Source of the DNA: Lysobacter niastensis
GTDB lineage: Bacteria; Pseudomonadota; Gammaproteobacteria; Xanthomonadales; Xanthomonadaceae
Length of the DNA: 64,000 nt
Assembly (NCBI RefSeq): GCF_015453285.1
Contig: NZ_JADLZT010000001.1
Coordinates: forward strand, 496,001-560,000
Direction: 5' to 3'
The position numbers and the translations under genes were made by a program. Position 1 is the stretch's first letter. Each line of letters begins with the position of its first letter. The notes under the pieces were generated by a model. That model was given only the letters and a program-made list of their open reading frames with translations. It had not been told where the DNA came from and made no database searches. Below are positions 1-7,472 of this stretch, piece after piece.

Positions 1-1180
1 TGTACGAACCGCCCGCCGCGGACTGCGCGCGGAAGGCTTCGACCGGGCGGATCTCGAACGGCGCCTTCGGCAACAGCGAGAACTGTTCCGGGATGCGCTG
101 GTTGATCTTCGCTTCCAGGCCGCGGTAGTACGCCAGCAGCGCCGGCTCGTCCTTGAAGATGAAGCGCGGATCGTTCTGCATGAACTTGAAGAAGTCCTGC
201 ATCGAGCCCTTGAAGCCGACCTGCTTCATGACGCCTTCGATCTCGCCGTGGATGCGCGCGACCTCGTCCAGGCCGATCTGGTGGATCTGCTCCGGCGTCA
301 GGTTGGTGGTGGTCGTGTTGCGGGCGTTGAACGCGTACCAGGCGGCGCCGTTGGGCAGCGCGCCCAGGCCGGAGGTGGTGCGCGCCTTGGCCATGTACTC
401 GTCGGCGACGAAACCGCGCAAACGGCTATAGGCCGGCATCAGCTCGGTCTCGATCATCGCCTTGTATTCGGCCGTGAGGCGCTGCTTGTCGGCGTCGGTG
501 AAATCCTTCGGGAAGTTCTTGACCGGGCCCCAGAACAGCGTGTCCTCGGCCTTGTCCTTGATCAGCGCGTCGAGCTGCGAGGTGACCTTGACCATCAGCG
601 CTTTCGGCTGCACGACGCCGTTCTTGACGCCCTCGCGCGAGTTGGCGATCGCCTGATCGAAGATCGCCGGGATCTTCGCGGCGCGCTTGCGCCAGTTTTC
701 ATAGTCGGCGACGGTCTTGAACGGCTGCGCACCGGTGCCGGAGCCGAGCTGCACGGCAGTCGAGGCGAAGTTGTAGAACTGGTTGATCGGCTGCTGCCAG
801 GTCGGGAACTGCAGGCTTTCGAGCGAGAGCTTCGCGTCACGCACGAAGATCTGGTAGCTCAGCAGGTCCTGGCCCGCCAGGCCGTCGGCACCGACGCCCT
901 CGACGGTCTTCAGCCAGCGCTGGGTGAACGCGCGGTCCTGGTCGCGGTACTGCTTCGACAGGAAGTTCGGCAACTGGTCGTTGTAGCGGTTGTCGCCCTG
1001 GAACGTGGCCTGCAGCGGATTCAACTTCAGCTGCTCTTCCCAGTACTGCTCGTACAGGGCGTTGAGCCGCGCGGGCTTGGCCGCCTGCTGGCTGGCCTGC
1101 GGCGCATCGGCGGCGACGGCGGGAGCGGCCGCCGACGCGAACGTCAGGGCGATGGCGAGGGCAAGCGGGCGCAACGGCAT
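1..1180 (-). CDS. DUF885 family protein, C-terminus cut by window edge
   Basis: The leftward frame opens at an ATG whose complement is at 1178-1180 and runs off the window, leaving about 393 residues of a family that is usually near 600. The first 24 or so residues form a signal peptide (MPLRPLALAIALTFASAAAP, then AVAA), so export to the periplasm or envelope is expected. The mature part carries features typical of DUF885 proteins: an early LYEQYWEEQLKLNPLQAT segment, then LTPEQIHQIGLDEVARIHGE and an FKFMQNDPRFIF block. DUF885 proteins are thought to be metallopeptidase-like, but the HExxH-type region would lie in the missing C-terminal third and cannot be checked here. The family call is fairly secure; the biochemical role is not. 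Confidence 0.75.
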   Translation of the reverse strand, partial: MPLRPLALAIALTFASAAAPAVAADAPQASQQAAKPARLNALYEQYWEEQLKLNPLQATFQGDNRYNDQLPNFLSKQYRDQDRAFTQRWLKTVEGVGADGLAGQDLLSYQIFVRDAKLSLESLQFPTWQQPINQFYNFASTAVQLGSGTGAQPFKTVADYENWRKRAAKIPAIFDQAIANSREGVKNGVVQPKALMVKVTSQLDALIKDKAEDTLFWGPVKNFPKDFTDADKQRLTAEYKAMIETELMPAYSRLRGFVADEYMAKARTTSGLGALPNGAAWYAFNARNTTTTNLTPEQIHQIGLDEVARIHGEIEGVMKQVGFKGSMQDFFKFMQNDPRFIFKDEPALLAYYRGLEAKINQRIPEQFSLLPKAPFEIRPVEAFRAQSAAGGSY

Positions 1181-1280
1181 GAGGATTCCCCTGGAATGCG
1201 AAAGGCCAAGCATGGCCGAGCCATTCCGGGGCGGCCCCGGCCGGAAGTCACGGAATGGGGCGTACGAAGCGTGACGGCGG

Positions 1281-2081
1281 TCAGGCCGCGGCTTCCTCGC
1301 GCAAGCGCCGTGCCCGTGTCTCGCCGAGGAAAGCGGTGATGCCGGCGCGGACCAGGTAGATCAGCGGGATCATCGCGATAGCGGCGAGCATCTTGTAGGC
1401 GTAGTTGACCGTGCTCACCGCCAGGAACAGCGAAGTCGGCCACTTCTGCGGGCCGAGCACGAAGGCGATGTACAGCACGACGAAGCTGTCGACAAGCTGC
1501 GACACCGCGGTCGAACCGGTGGCGCGCAGCCACACGTGTTTCTCGCCGGTGGCATTTCGGATGCGATGGAACACGGCCACGTCGATCAGCTGGCCGAGCA
1601 TGAACGCCACCAGCGAGCCGGCGATCGTCCACATGCCCTGGCCGAACACCGCCGAGAACGCGGCCTGGTAGTCGGGCACGCCCTGCGGCTGCGCGGCCTT
1701 GACCCACCAGTCCGCCGGCGCCAGCGAGATCGCGGCGAAGGCGAACACGAAGCCGTAGACGATCAGGCCCGCGGCCAGCCACGAGATCATGCGCACGCCA
1801 CGCCGGCCGAAGAACTCGTTGATGACGTCGGTCATCAGGAATACCACCGGCCACAACAGCGTGCCGGCGGTGAAGCTGAGCGAACCGCTCTGCCCGAACA
1901 GGTTCCACTGCAGCGGCGCCACGCCCAGCGTGTCCTCCAGCGCGAAGATCTTCACGCCGATGAACTCCGCGAGCACGGCGTTCACGCAGAAGAAGCCGCT
2001 CAGCACGATGAACAACCACATCGCCCGGTCGTCGAGCGTGCGCGTGGTGGACGCGATACGGAGTGAAGCGTTGTCGTTCAC
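1281..2081 (-). CDS. yhhQ: YhhQ/VUT-family queuosine precursor transporter
   Basis: An inner-membrane protein of 266 residues with about six hydrophobic segments and the typical DUF165/VUT sequences: FFCVNAVLAEFIGVKIF near the N-terminus, LWPVVFLMTDVINEFFGRRG in the middle, and a later GQLIDVAVFHRIR segment. Members import queuosine precursors (preQ0 or preQ1) for modification of tRNA position 34. The open frame also has a GTG at 2099, but an AAGGAG ribosome-binding site lies inside that extension, 7 bases before the GTG at 2081, so 2081 is the better start. It is the last host gene before the integrated element, whose left repeat begins 140 bp upstream of this start. The substrate is inferred from the family. 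Confidence 0.85.
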   Translation of the reverse strand: MNDNASLRIASTTRTLDDRAMWLFIVLSGFFCVNAVLAEFIGVKIFALEDTLGVAPLQWNLFGQSGSLSFTAGTLLWPVVFLMTDVINEFFGRRGVRMISWLAAGLIVYGFVFAFAAISLAPADWWVKAAQPQGVPDYQAAFSAVFGQGMWTIAGSLVAFMLGQLIDVAVFHRIRNATGEKHVWLRATGSTAVSQLVDSFVVLYIAFVLGPQKWPTSLFLAVSTVNYAYKMLAAIAMIPLIYLVRAGITAFLGETRARRLREEAAA

Positions 2082-2193
2082 TGGATGTCGCTCCTTCACG
2101 ATTCGATTTGTCGTCCCGTCCCTGGTGGTCCAGCAAGCGCCGGTGGCTTGCCATAGTCAGCCGCGCGCGGCATCGTCCGATCGGTGCGCAGTG

Positions 2194-2260
2194 TCAGTCG
2201 TGGGCGGGCGGCGAGAAGGGGATGGTGTCAGGCGCGACCGCGCCGCCGGAGATGATGAAG
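2194..2260 (-). pseudogene. Displaced original 3' end of the DUF502 gene
   Basis: Read leftward, this stretch encodes FIISGGAVAPDTIPFSPP followed by AHD and a TGA stop at 2194-2196. The intact DUF502 gene 15.6 kb away has the same residues up to SPP and then ends in SQSQ. This is best explained as the original gene end, separated from its body when the element integrated. It has no start or promoter of its own and should not be expressed. Confidence 0.85.
2222..2259. repeat. Left attachment repeat (attL) of the integrated element
   Basis: This is a 38-bp sequence (ATGGTGTCAGGCGC...GATGATGAA) identical to 17876-17913 in the same orientation. The first mismatch lies directly outside on each side, so the exchange occurred within these 38 bp. 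The integrase gene starts about 155 bp to the right, which is the usual arrangement. The repeat is coding sequence for the conserved FIISGGAVAPDTI tail of DUF502. Confidence 0.9.
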
Positions 2261-2414
2261 CTCCTAGGGGCGCCCTCTGGGTGGGGTGACAAGAGCGTTG
2301 GTATCACTGCGCCGTTCATCGGAAAAGCCTCAAAAATAGCTGCCAGCATCCTTGCAGGCGGTGAGATGGCGGTGTAGCGTCTTTGTGAACCTTGGGGAGT
2401 ATCGTAGCCCTCGC

Positions 2415-3857
2415 ATGGTTACACAAAGTAAGCCAAAGGGGATTGCCGCGAAGGCCAAACCTGGCCAGAGCAGCGTGCGGCTCGATCAAGAGACCGTGCG
2501 CAATCTGGCCGCCCCTGCTACGGGCAGCAAGGTGTACCTCGACGCCGAAATCCCCGGTTTCTGCTGCCAGGTGACTTACACCGGCACGAAAACCTTCCGC
2601 CTACGGTACCGCAAAGGCGGCAAGTGGTATTCGGTCAAGATCGACCGCTGGCGCGACGGAGCAGAAGGCAAGGCGCCAGGCAAGCGCGGCTCCACCGCGG
2701 CGCAGGCCCGGAAGCGCGCAGCCGAACTGCGCGCAGAGGTCGACCGCGGCCACAACCCGGCCCTCGAGGCGAGGCTGCGCGAGGCGGAACAGGTCAAGGC
2801 CGCCGCAGGCGCGACCAGCGTCGCGTCCGCTTACAGGCAATACCTGGCAGACGTCCGGTCCCGGCGAACCCCGATGAAGGAGTCCTCGATCGCAAAGGTG
2901 GAGGGCAGCTTTGAGAACCACATCCTTCCGCGGCTTGGCACGCGCTTCATGTCGAGCCTCGCGGCCGACGACATCCGCGGCTTTGTCAGGGACGTGGCCA
3001 AGCCCCGCAAGGCCAAGGGGCGCATCGAGGGCGGACCTCGCGCGGCGAACCTCGCCTTCGCCCACTTGCGCGCCTTCCTCTCTTGGGCGGTCAAGCGCGA
3101 GATCGTCGAGGACAACGCCTGTAAGCGAGTCGATCAGGTCGAGGTCCTCTCGCCAGAGGTGAAGCGGAAGCGATACCTCAGCCAGTCCGAGTGGCAGGCC
3201 GTTATGGCCGAGCTCGACGAATGGCCCTATCTGGCGACGCGGGGTTCCCGCTTCAGTGAAGCGAAGGCCTACCGGCTCGATAAGCCACAAGTCCGCCAAC
3301 TGGTCAGCTGCGAGGCCCTGCGCATCTCCCTCCTCACCGGCGCCCGCAAGTCCGAAGTCCTGGCCATGCGGTGGAAGGATGTCGACCTGGACCGCGGCTG
3401 GTGGGTCAAGCCGGCGCACACGATGAAGAGCGGCCACGAGCACGAGATCGCCCTGCCGGATCTGGCCGTCGAGGCGCTGCGGCGGGTGAGGGCGGCTCAC
3501 CGTGACGAGCTATGGGTGTTTCCTGGCAAGGAGCGGCTCGACAAGCTGGGGCAGGGCAAGCGGCTCAAAGCGACCGATGGCGACCGCATGCAAGACGTGC
3601 ATGAGCTGTGGGGGCGTATTCGCGAAAAGCTGGGCATCCCCGATGTGCGGATCCACGACCTCCGCCACACCGCCGCGAGCGTGCTGATCAGTTCGGGCGC
3701 CAGCCTCTATGAGGTCGGCGACCAACTAGGGCACAGCCAGGCGCAGACGACTCAGCGCTACGCGCACTTGTTTGAGGAAGCCAAGCGCAAGACGGCAGGC
3801 CGAATGGATGCCTTTGCGGCTCGGGCCAAACCAAAACCCCATTCTGGCCGGGGGTGA
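2415..3857 (+). CDS. int: Tyrosine recombinase/integrase of the element
   Basis: A 480-residue site-specific recombinase expected to integrate and excise the element at the 38-bp repeats. The N-terminal part (about residues 35-80, with FRLRYRKGGKWYSVKI) resembles the arm-binding DUF4102 domain of P4-type integrases. A core-binding helical domain follows (about 135-235), then the catalytic domain with R311 (in GARKSEVL), H414 and R417 (in HDLRHT), H440 (in LGHS) and the nucleophile Y449 (in QRYAHL). All catalytic residues are present. The ATG at 2415 was chosen over an upstream start at 2352, whose extra residues do not resemble the family. P4-type integrases usually target tRNA genes; this one appears to use a protein-coding 3' end. 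Confidence 0.93.
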   Translation: MVTQSKPKGIAAKAKPGQSSVRLDQETVRNLAAPATGSKVYLDAEIPGFCCQVTYTGTKTFRLRYRKGGKWYSVKIDRWRDGAEGKAPGKRGSTAAQARKRAAELRAEVDRGHNPALEARLREAEQVKAAAGATSVASAYRQYLADVRSRRTPMKESSIAKVEGSFENHILPRLGTRFMSSLAADDIRGFVRDVAKPRKAKGRIEGGPRAANLAFAHLRAFLSWAVKREIVEDNACKRVDQVEVLSPEVKRKRYLSQSEWQAVMAELDEWPYLATRGSRFSEAKAYRLDKPQVRQLVSCEALRISLLTGARKSEVLAMRWKDVDLDRGWWVKPAHTMKSGHEHEIALPDLAVEALRRVRAAHRDELWVFPGKERLDKLGQGKRLKATDGDRMQDVHELWGRIREKLGIPDVRIHDLRHTAASVLISSGASLYEVGDQLGHSQAQTTQRYAHLFEEAKRKTAGRMDAFAARAKPKPHSGRG

Positions 3858-3929
3858 GGCCAGAAAGTGGCCGACGGGGCGCGCGAACGCCCCGCCGACC
3901 TTCCACGACGATCTATGAAGGAGATCACC

Positions 3930-4325
3930 ATGGAGACTTCCATTGTACGTGCCGGCTTAGAGCAGGCCTCTATCGGCGCCCTGCAGGACTTCATCGACGA
4001 ACGATTAGCCAAAGCAGCAGCGATCGCGCAGCAGTGTTACGGAGAGGCCGGTGAGTCTTTCCGCAACATGCAACCCAGCGCCCAGGATGAATACCTGTGG
4101 GCACTTGCCGGCCTGTTGCATGAGGCAAGCGAGGCGCGGGGCGAGCAGGTGCGCAGGCGTGTCGCAGAACGCGAGACACGGCGCGCGATGGAGCGCCTTG
4201 GCCGAGTCGCCGAGCCCCTCCTTCTCGAAGGCGACGAAGCCGAGTTCATTCGCCTGATGCGGCAGCTTGCCCCTGATCGGCGAGAGGAAGTCATTGCCGA
4301 GATGAAGACGGCAGTCGCTGCCTGA
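3930..4325 (+). CDS. Hypothetical 131-residue helical protein
   Basis: Not recognised. The start at 3930 is fixed by an AAGGAGAT ribosome-binding site four bases upstream; ATG 3915 lies before that site. The protein looks almost entirely helical, rich in Glu, Arg and Ala, with heptad-like stretches (RRRVAERETRRAMERLGRV) and an acidic C-terminal section (LLEGDEAEFIRLMRQLAPDR). It has no signal peptide or membrane segment. It follows the integrase gene by about 70 bp in the same direction and may share its transcript. A directionality factor or other accessory of recombination is possible from position only. Confidence 0.6.
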   Translation: METSIVRAGLEQASIGALQDFIDERLAKAAAIAQQCYGEAGESFRNMQPSAQDEYLWALAGLLHEASEARGEQVRRRVAERETRRAMERLGRVAEPLLLEGDEAEFIRLMRQLAPDRREEVIAEMKTAVAA

Positions 4326-4469
4326 TTTGCGGAACGAATTGCGGAAGGGTCGAAATAACCGATTCCAGTCAAAGTCTTGGAAGAGTGAGCAACGGATTTT
4401 CCGTCCGTTGCTCACTCTGCCCCCGAGCAGATGCGCAACGGCCGCAATACTGTCAGCGACCCTGACGCG

Positions 4470-4829
4470 TTAGCGCTTAGGTGAGCGACAAGGAAACGCC
4501 TCTTTGAGTGAAGCCACAGCAACGTCCATTTCGTCCTCGTGGAGCCGCTCCGGATGCCTGTCAGCCCAAAGCACGTACACACGGATCAACTGTTCCGCGG
4601 TTGCCGCGGTGGGTACACAGACACCTGCCTGTGAATCAAGCATGTCTCGCAGCCCGTGCAGATACCCAGCGCACACCCCGCCACGAAACGTGAGTGGCGT
4701 ACCGCGATCTACAGAATCGACAGCCTCCATACAGGAAGACCGCAATTCTCGGCCGTCCGCTCGAATCGATTCTTTAGCAGGCGCGATGGATGCCCACGCC
4801 AGTGCAATCAAGATCCATGACTTTCTCAT
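4470..4829 (-). CDS. Rap1a/Tai-family immunity-like secreted protein
   Basis: A 119-residue protein with a cleavable signal peptide (MRKSWILIALAWASIAPA) and a mature domain matching the Rap1a/Tai family: a conserved Cys followed by a GVCAGYLHGL block, GVCVPTAATAEQLIRVYV, HPERLHEDEMDVAVASLKEAFPC, and four Cys in all that could form disulfides. Characterised relatives neutralise periplasmic effectors delivered by type VI secretion (Rap1a against Ssp1-like amidases, Tai against Tae). A GGGGAGGG ribosome-binding site precedes the ATG. No effector gene is next to it. The gene is opposite in orientation to the integrase and early operon, as expected for a cargo gene expressed from the integrated state. 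The family match is good; the target is unknown. Confidence 0.75.
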   Translation of the reverse strand: MRKSWILIALAWASIAPAKESIRADGRELRSSCMEAVDSVDRGTPLTFRGGVCAGYLHGLRDMLDSQAGVCVPTAATAEQLIRVYVLWADRHPERLHEDEMDVAVASLKEAFPCRSPKR

Positions 4830-4899
4830 ATGCCCTCCCCGTCAATGGAGCGTACATCGCCTGGGCCAAAGATGGCTTTTCCCGCAGAAATCCTAAAGT

Positions 4900-4968
4900 T
4901 GGGGGCGTGATGGATTCGAACCATCGACCAGCGGATTAAAAGTCGGCTGCTCTACCGAGTCCTCTCCT
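4900..4968 (-). pseudogene. Degenerate tRNA-Lys (TTT) relic
   Basis: The leftward strand reads GGTAGAGCAG, then an anticodon arm with loop CTTTTAA (stem GCCGA/TCCGC, one mismatch), then a perfect T-arm (GATGG-TTCGAAT-CCATC) and a 3' acceptor half CGCCCCC. The matching 5' acceptor GGGGGCG and a proper D-stem are absent and no CCA is encoded. The 3' two-thirds of a tRNA-Lys survive but the cloverleaf cannot close, so function is unlikely. Confidence 0.65.
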
Positions 4969-4980
4969 GGGATTCAAACA

Positions 4981-5010
4981 CGTTTGGTTCGACTCCTATT
5001 TCCGGCACCA
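4981..5010 (+). pseudogene. tRNA 3'-end fragment, Leu-like, ending in CCA
   Basis: GGTTCGACTCC followed by an acceptor half TTCCGGC and ACCA is the exact form of a tRNA 3' end. The GCCGGAA partner it implies is typical of tRNA-Leu. No 5' part is found upstream and the T-stem is imperfect. Such tRNA ends are the usual attachment sites of integrating elements, so this may mark an older integration event. The Leu identity is tentative. Confidence 0.55.
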
Positions 5011-5015
5011 AACCT

Positions 5016-5041
5016 CAAAGGCCCCCGCAAGCGGGCCTTTG
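5016..5041 (+). terminator. Hairpin, probable terminator
   Basis: CAAAGGCCC and GGGCCTTTG form a nine-base-pair stem, extended by GC pairs around an AA loop. It lies directly after the tRNA 3' fragment and between two leftward genes. It may be the terminator that originally followed the tRNA gene. There is no long T run. Confidence 0.5.
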
Positions 5042-5078
5042 CCTAGACTTGTGGGCGCAGCAGTGATCACCGGATGGG

Positions 5079-5762
5079 CTACTTGAGGAGTGCGATGGCC
5101 GCAATCAGGATCGCCGTCCAGACGATCCAGTTAAGTGATTTTCGCAGGCCGTCGAAGGCGCCCATCACTCGATTCTCAAGCGACGTGATCGCCTCCTGCG
5201 TAACGGGGCTTGCAGCGATCGAATACTCGTCGTCTGATTCGACATCGCCCTCGTCGCTAAGTGATCCGAAGGTAATGCTGAACTCAGCCACCTTGACCTC
5301 CGGCGTGTTCTCTACGTCCCAAATCTTTTCACTTCCACGGGGCGCAAATCCGTACTCGATGCCTTCGATTGCGAGCGTTATGCGACGGATTTTGTGGCCG
5401 CGTGTAATGGTGGTCGTGACTTCATCGTGTCGATCGCGAGGCAGGTACAGCCAAGCAGTGAAGCACTCGGCGCAGGCTGGGATGTCGTACTTTGCTTCTA
5501 GGGGCTCGTGATAGCTGGCGAAGCCCAAGCAGTCGTTCTCTTGGGCGATCGCTGCACGCGATTCGCCCTGGTGGATCACTATTTCCCAGGGGATTGATGA
5601 AAGGTCCCTGCCTTCAGGAGTCCGAACAATCTCGTGGAGCCCTCCAACCTTGTCCTCGATCTTGCCGTCAAGGCTGATTGTCTTTGATACGCCTCTACTG
5701 TCGCTGGATAGAGACATGGCGAAGCTTCCGGGGACTATAAAAATCATTGGTGTGATCGCCAT
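5079..5762 (-). CDS. Hypothetical tail-anchored protein, 227 residues
   Basis: Not recognised. The N-terminal 190 or so residues are soluble and probably beta-rich, including a TTTITRGHKIRRITLAIEGIEYGFAP section and an acidic stretch (SLSDEGDVESDDEYS). A short helix (ITSLENRVMGAFDGLRKSL) leads into one C-terminal hydrophobic segment (NWIVWTAILIAAIALLK) that ends the protein, so it should be anchored by its tail with the bulk in the cytoplasm. ATG 5762 has a GGAG eight bases upstream and was preferred to GTG 5774. Its codon use is less GC-rich than the host's. It points leftward like the Rap1a gene, suggesting a small cargo module. An immunity, exclusion or defence role is conceivable but not shown. 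Confidence 0.6.
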   Translation of the reverse strand: MAITPMIFIVPGSFAMSLSSDSRGVSKTISLDGKIEDKVGGLHEIVRTPEGRDLSSIPWEIVIHQGESRAAIAQENDCLGFASYHEPLEAKYDIPACAECFTAWLYLPRDRHDEVTTTITRGHKIRRITLAIEGIEYGFAPRGSEKIWDVENTPEVKVAEFSITFGSLSDEGDVESDDEYSIAASPVTQEAITSLENRVMGAFDGLRKSLNWIVWTAILIAAIALLK

Positions 5763-6491
5763 CTCTAGCTCCACCGGACCACCTATCAGCCATCGTACCA
5801 GCGCCCTCGCGTAAGCCGGAAACTCCCGGCCCCTCAGTCCGTTACGGTGCGTCGGCCGGCGGACAGGGACGCACGACTACCCCAGGCCATTTAGAGCAGC
5901 TGATTAACAGTCAGGGAGCCCAAGAAGGTGACCACGCCTTGACGAGAAATCTAGTGCTCTAGGCGGCCGCAGCTCCGCAGGCCTTAGTGCAGCTGCGTTT
6001 CCGGACCGCCGCCACATCTCCCGCTGTCCAGTACGGCCGCTGTTTGTCCAAAACTCCCGTTCTGTTCATCCCGATCTGTCCCGCTCCCGTGTCCCGATCA
6101 AACCCTCGGGGCTTGACTTCACTTTTCGGCGTGCAACGATTTCCCACGATGGCGAGAGTTTCGCGCCATCCAGGACGGCGAAGTGTCGCGCGGGATGGGA
6201 TGCCCGCTTTCTGCTCCATCGCCAGCGAGAAGACCAGTAACCGGTAAGCGAGACGCGAACACGTACAGGCCTGAGAGGCCGGCGCCAATTGGCAAGAGGC
6301 CAGGCGCGGGTGCATAGCGTGAACTCCGGGAAAGGCACCCGCCGAGCAAGCAGGCCGGGTCGGTCTTGAGCACGCATTGCTCGACATAACGCACTGCCCC
6401 GGCTATCGACGAACCAGACAACGAGCGCCTTGCGCTGCGTTGTGCCGCGCGCCGGGCGCAGACCTCACACCTATCGTGGAGTCCGCTCGTT
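5763..6491. other. 729-bp stretch without a convincing gene
   Basis: Open frames exist on both strands but none combines a ribosome-binding site, plausible composition and recognisable motifs. This is where a lysogeny repressor would normally lie, between the leftward cargo genes and the rightward early operon, yet no HTH repressor is visible. The stretch probably contains the early promoter. TTGACT with a poor -10 region occurs near 6114-6140, too weak to annotate. Confidence 0.5.
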
Positions 6492-6740
6492 ATGGAGCAC
6501 ACCAAGCTTCCGGAGCTGGTCTATCGGATCGATGAAGCCGCCACGCGGCTCAAGATTGGCCGCTCAACGTTCTATCGCCTCGTTTCGCGCGGGGATATCT
6601 CACTGATCAAGATCGGCGGGGGCAGCTTCGTTTCCGAAACGGAGCTCCAACGCTTCATCGACAAACAGGAGAAGCAGGCAGTCCGTCAGGGCTCGCCTTT
6701 GAAAGCCCTCCTCAGGTCAGTCGAGGAGCAGCGGACATGA
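6492..6740 (+). CDS. Excisionase/MerR-like HTH protein, first gene of early operon
   Basis: An 82-residue protein with an AlpA/excisionase-type helix-turn-helix: YRIDEAATRLKIGRSTFYRLVSRGDISLIKIGGGSFVSETELQRFI. The RSTFYRLV recognition helix followed by a beta wing (LIKIGGGSFVS) is characteristic. Such proteins act as recombination directionality factors or as activators of excision and early genes. It is the first of five genes joined by ATGA overlaps and shares its last four bases with the next gene. No strong ribosome-binding site precedes the ATG. Confidence 0.8.
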   Translation: MEHTKLPELVYRIDEAATRLKIGRSTFYRLVSRGDISLIKIGGGSFVSETELQRFIDKQEKQAVRQGSPLKALLRSVEEQRT

Positions 6741-6988
6741 AGCGAGCGAAACAGCCAAAGCGCGTCGAGGCACCTGCTGTCGACTGGATTGACGGTCTCG
6801 ACGATCGACTGCTCACAACGGACGCCGCGGCAAAGTTCCTCGGCTACCACGCAGCAACGCTGCGGAAACTCAGATGTTATGGCGATGCCGGCCCGCCCCA
6901 CATCGTGCTCCCGAACAACTACTCAATCCGCTACCGCCTTGGCGATCTCAAGGCTTGGGCCGGCATCAGCAAGGGGCGTGCGGCATGA
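6737..6988 (+). CDS. Second small HTH DNA-binding protein
   Basis: An 83-residue protein. From about residue 25 it reads LLTTDAAAKFLGYHAATLRKLRCYGDAGPPHIVLPNNYSIRYRLGDLKAWAG, a MerR/excisionase-like fold in which a helix-turn-helix is followed by a wing and a closing helix. The N-terminal 20 residues are basic. It is translationally coupled at both ends by ATGA overlaps. Two adjacent, different HTH proteins just before a primase gene suggest one for recombination control and one for early transcription, but which does which cannot be told. Confidence 0.72.
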   Translation: MKRAKQPKRVEAPAVDWIDGLDDRLLTTDAAAKFLGYHAATLRKLRCYGDAGPPHIVLPNNYSIRYRLGDLKAWAGISKGRAA

Positions 6989-7158
6989 GCCTGCTGGACA
7001 GCCTGATCGAGTGCGGAGTCGAGTCCGAGGAAGCGAAGCGGATGCTCGCTCGCGTAGCTGACGGGGAGGATGGCGCCCTAGCGGAATTGTGCCGGGCGCT
7101 AACCCCAGTGCTGCACCGCGCGCTCCTGGCGCTGGCCCAAGAGGATCGCAGCCGATGA
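6985..7158 (+). CDS. Hypothetical 57-residue protein in early operon
   Basis: Not recognised. The protein is short and acidic (SLLDSLIECGVESEEAKRML, then a helical C-terminus) and is probably two or three helices. It is accepted as real because its start and stop both form ATGA overlaps with neighbours, exactly as for the other four operon members. Confidence 0.6.
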   Translation: MSLLDSLIECGVESEEAKRMLARVADGEDGALAELCRALTPVLHRALLALAQEDRSR

Positions 7159-7472
7159 ATCGCAGGAAGCTGAAGAAGAAGCGCGAGCAACGCCGCAAGC
7201 GCCAAGGCCGATCGATGGTGACCCGAAGTCCCGTCAGTAGCGCCGACTTTCTGCGGCACGCCCCAGGGCTGACCGTGATGTTCACGCTGGACCGAAACAG
7301 ATGCATCGGCCCGCAAGCCGGGGTCTTCTACGACGGCAAGCCTCTGGCGCTGGTGCCTGTGGAGTCGCTGACGCGGATCGTCGACGCCTTCCCCGAGGCC
7401 GATACCGAGGAGCTGCTCAATGCCGTGGCCACCTTCCACGCCGAGCAGGCCGGCATCCGAGGGAATGCATGA
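7155..7472 (+). CDS. Hypothetical 105-residue protein in early operon
   Basis: Not recognised. It opens with a very basic tail (MNRRKLKKKREQRRKRQGRS) that could bind nucleic acid, followed by a mixed region containing VMFTLDRNRCIGPQAGVFYD and a C-terminal helix (EADTEELLNAVATFHAEQAG). Both ends are ATGA overlaps. A longer frame beginning at 7089 overlaps the previous gene in a second frame and is less likely. Its place directly before the primase suggests a role in replication. Confidence 0.6.
   Translation: MNRRKLKKKREQRRKRQGRSMVTRSPVSSADFLRHAPGLTVMFTLDRNRCIGPQAGVFYDGKPLALVPVESLTRIVDAFPEADTEELLNAVATFHAEQAGIRGNA

Noticed and set aside
5900-5960. A tRNA-Asn-like sequence (GATTAACAGTC resembles the complement of an Asn anticodon arm)
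   Set aside because: No T-arm, D-arm or acceptor sequence can be placed around it, so it is probably chance.
5959-6069. A 36-codon minus-strand frame with a weak GGG-type ribosome site
   Set aside because: Too short, with an Ala-rich end and no neighbouring support. It is left as part of the non-coding interval.
6110-6145. A sigma-70 promoter beginning TTGACT before the early operon
   Set aside because: The -10 region at the right spacing is poor and the distance to the first gene is over 340 bp.
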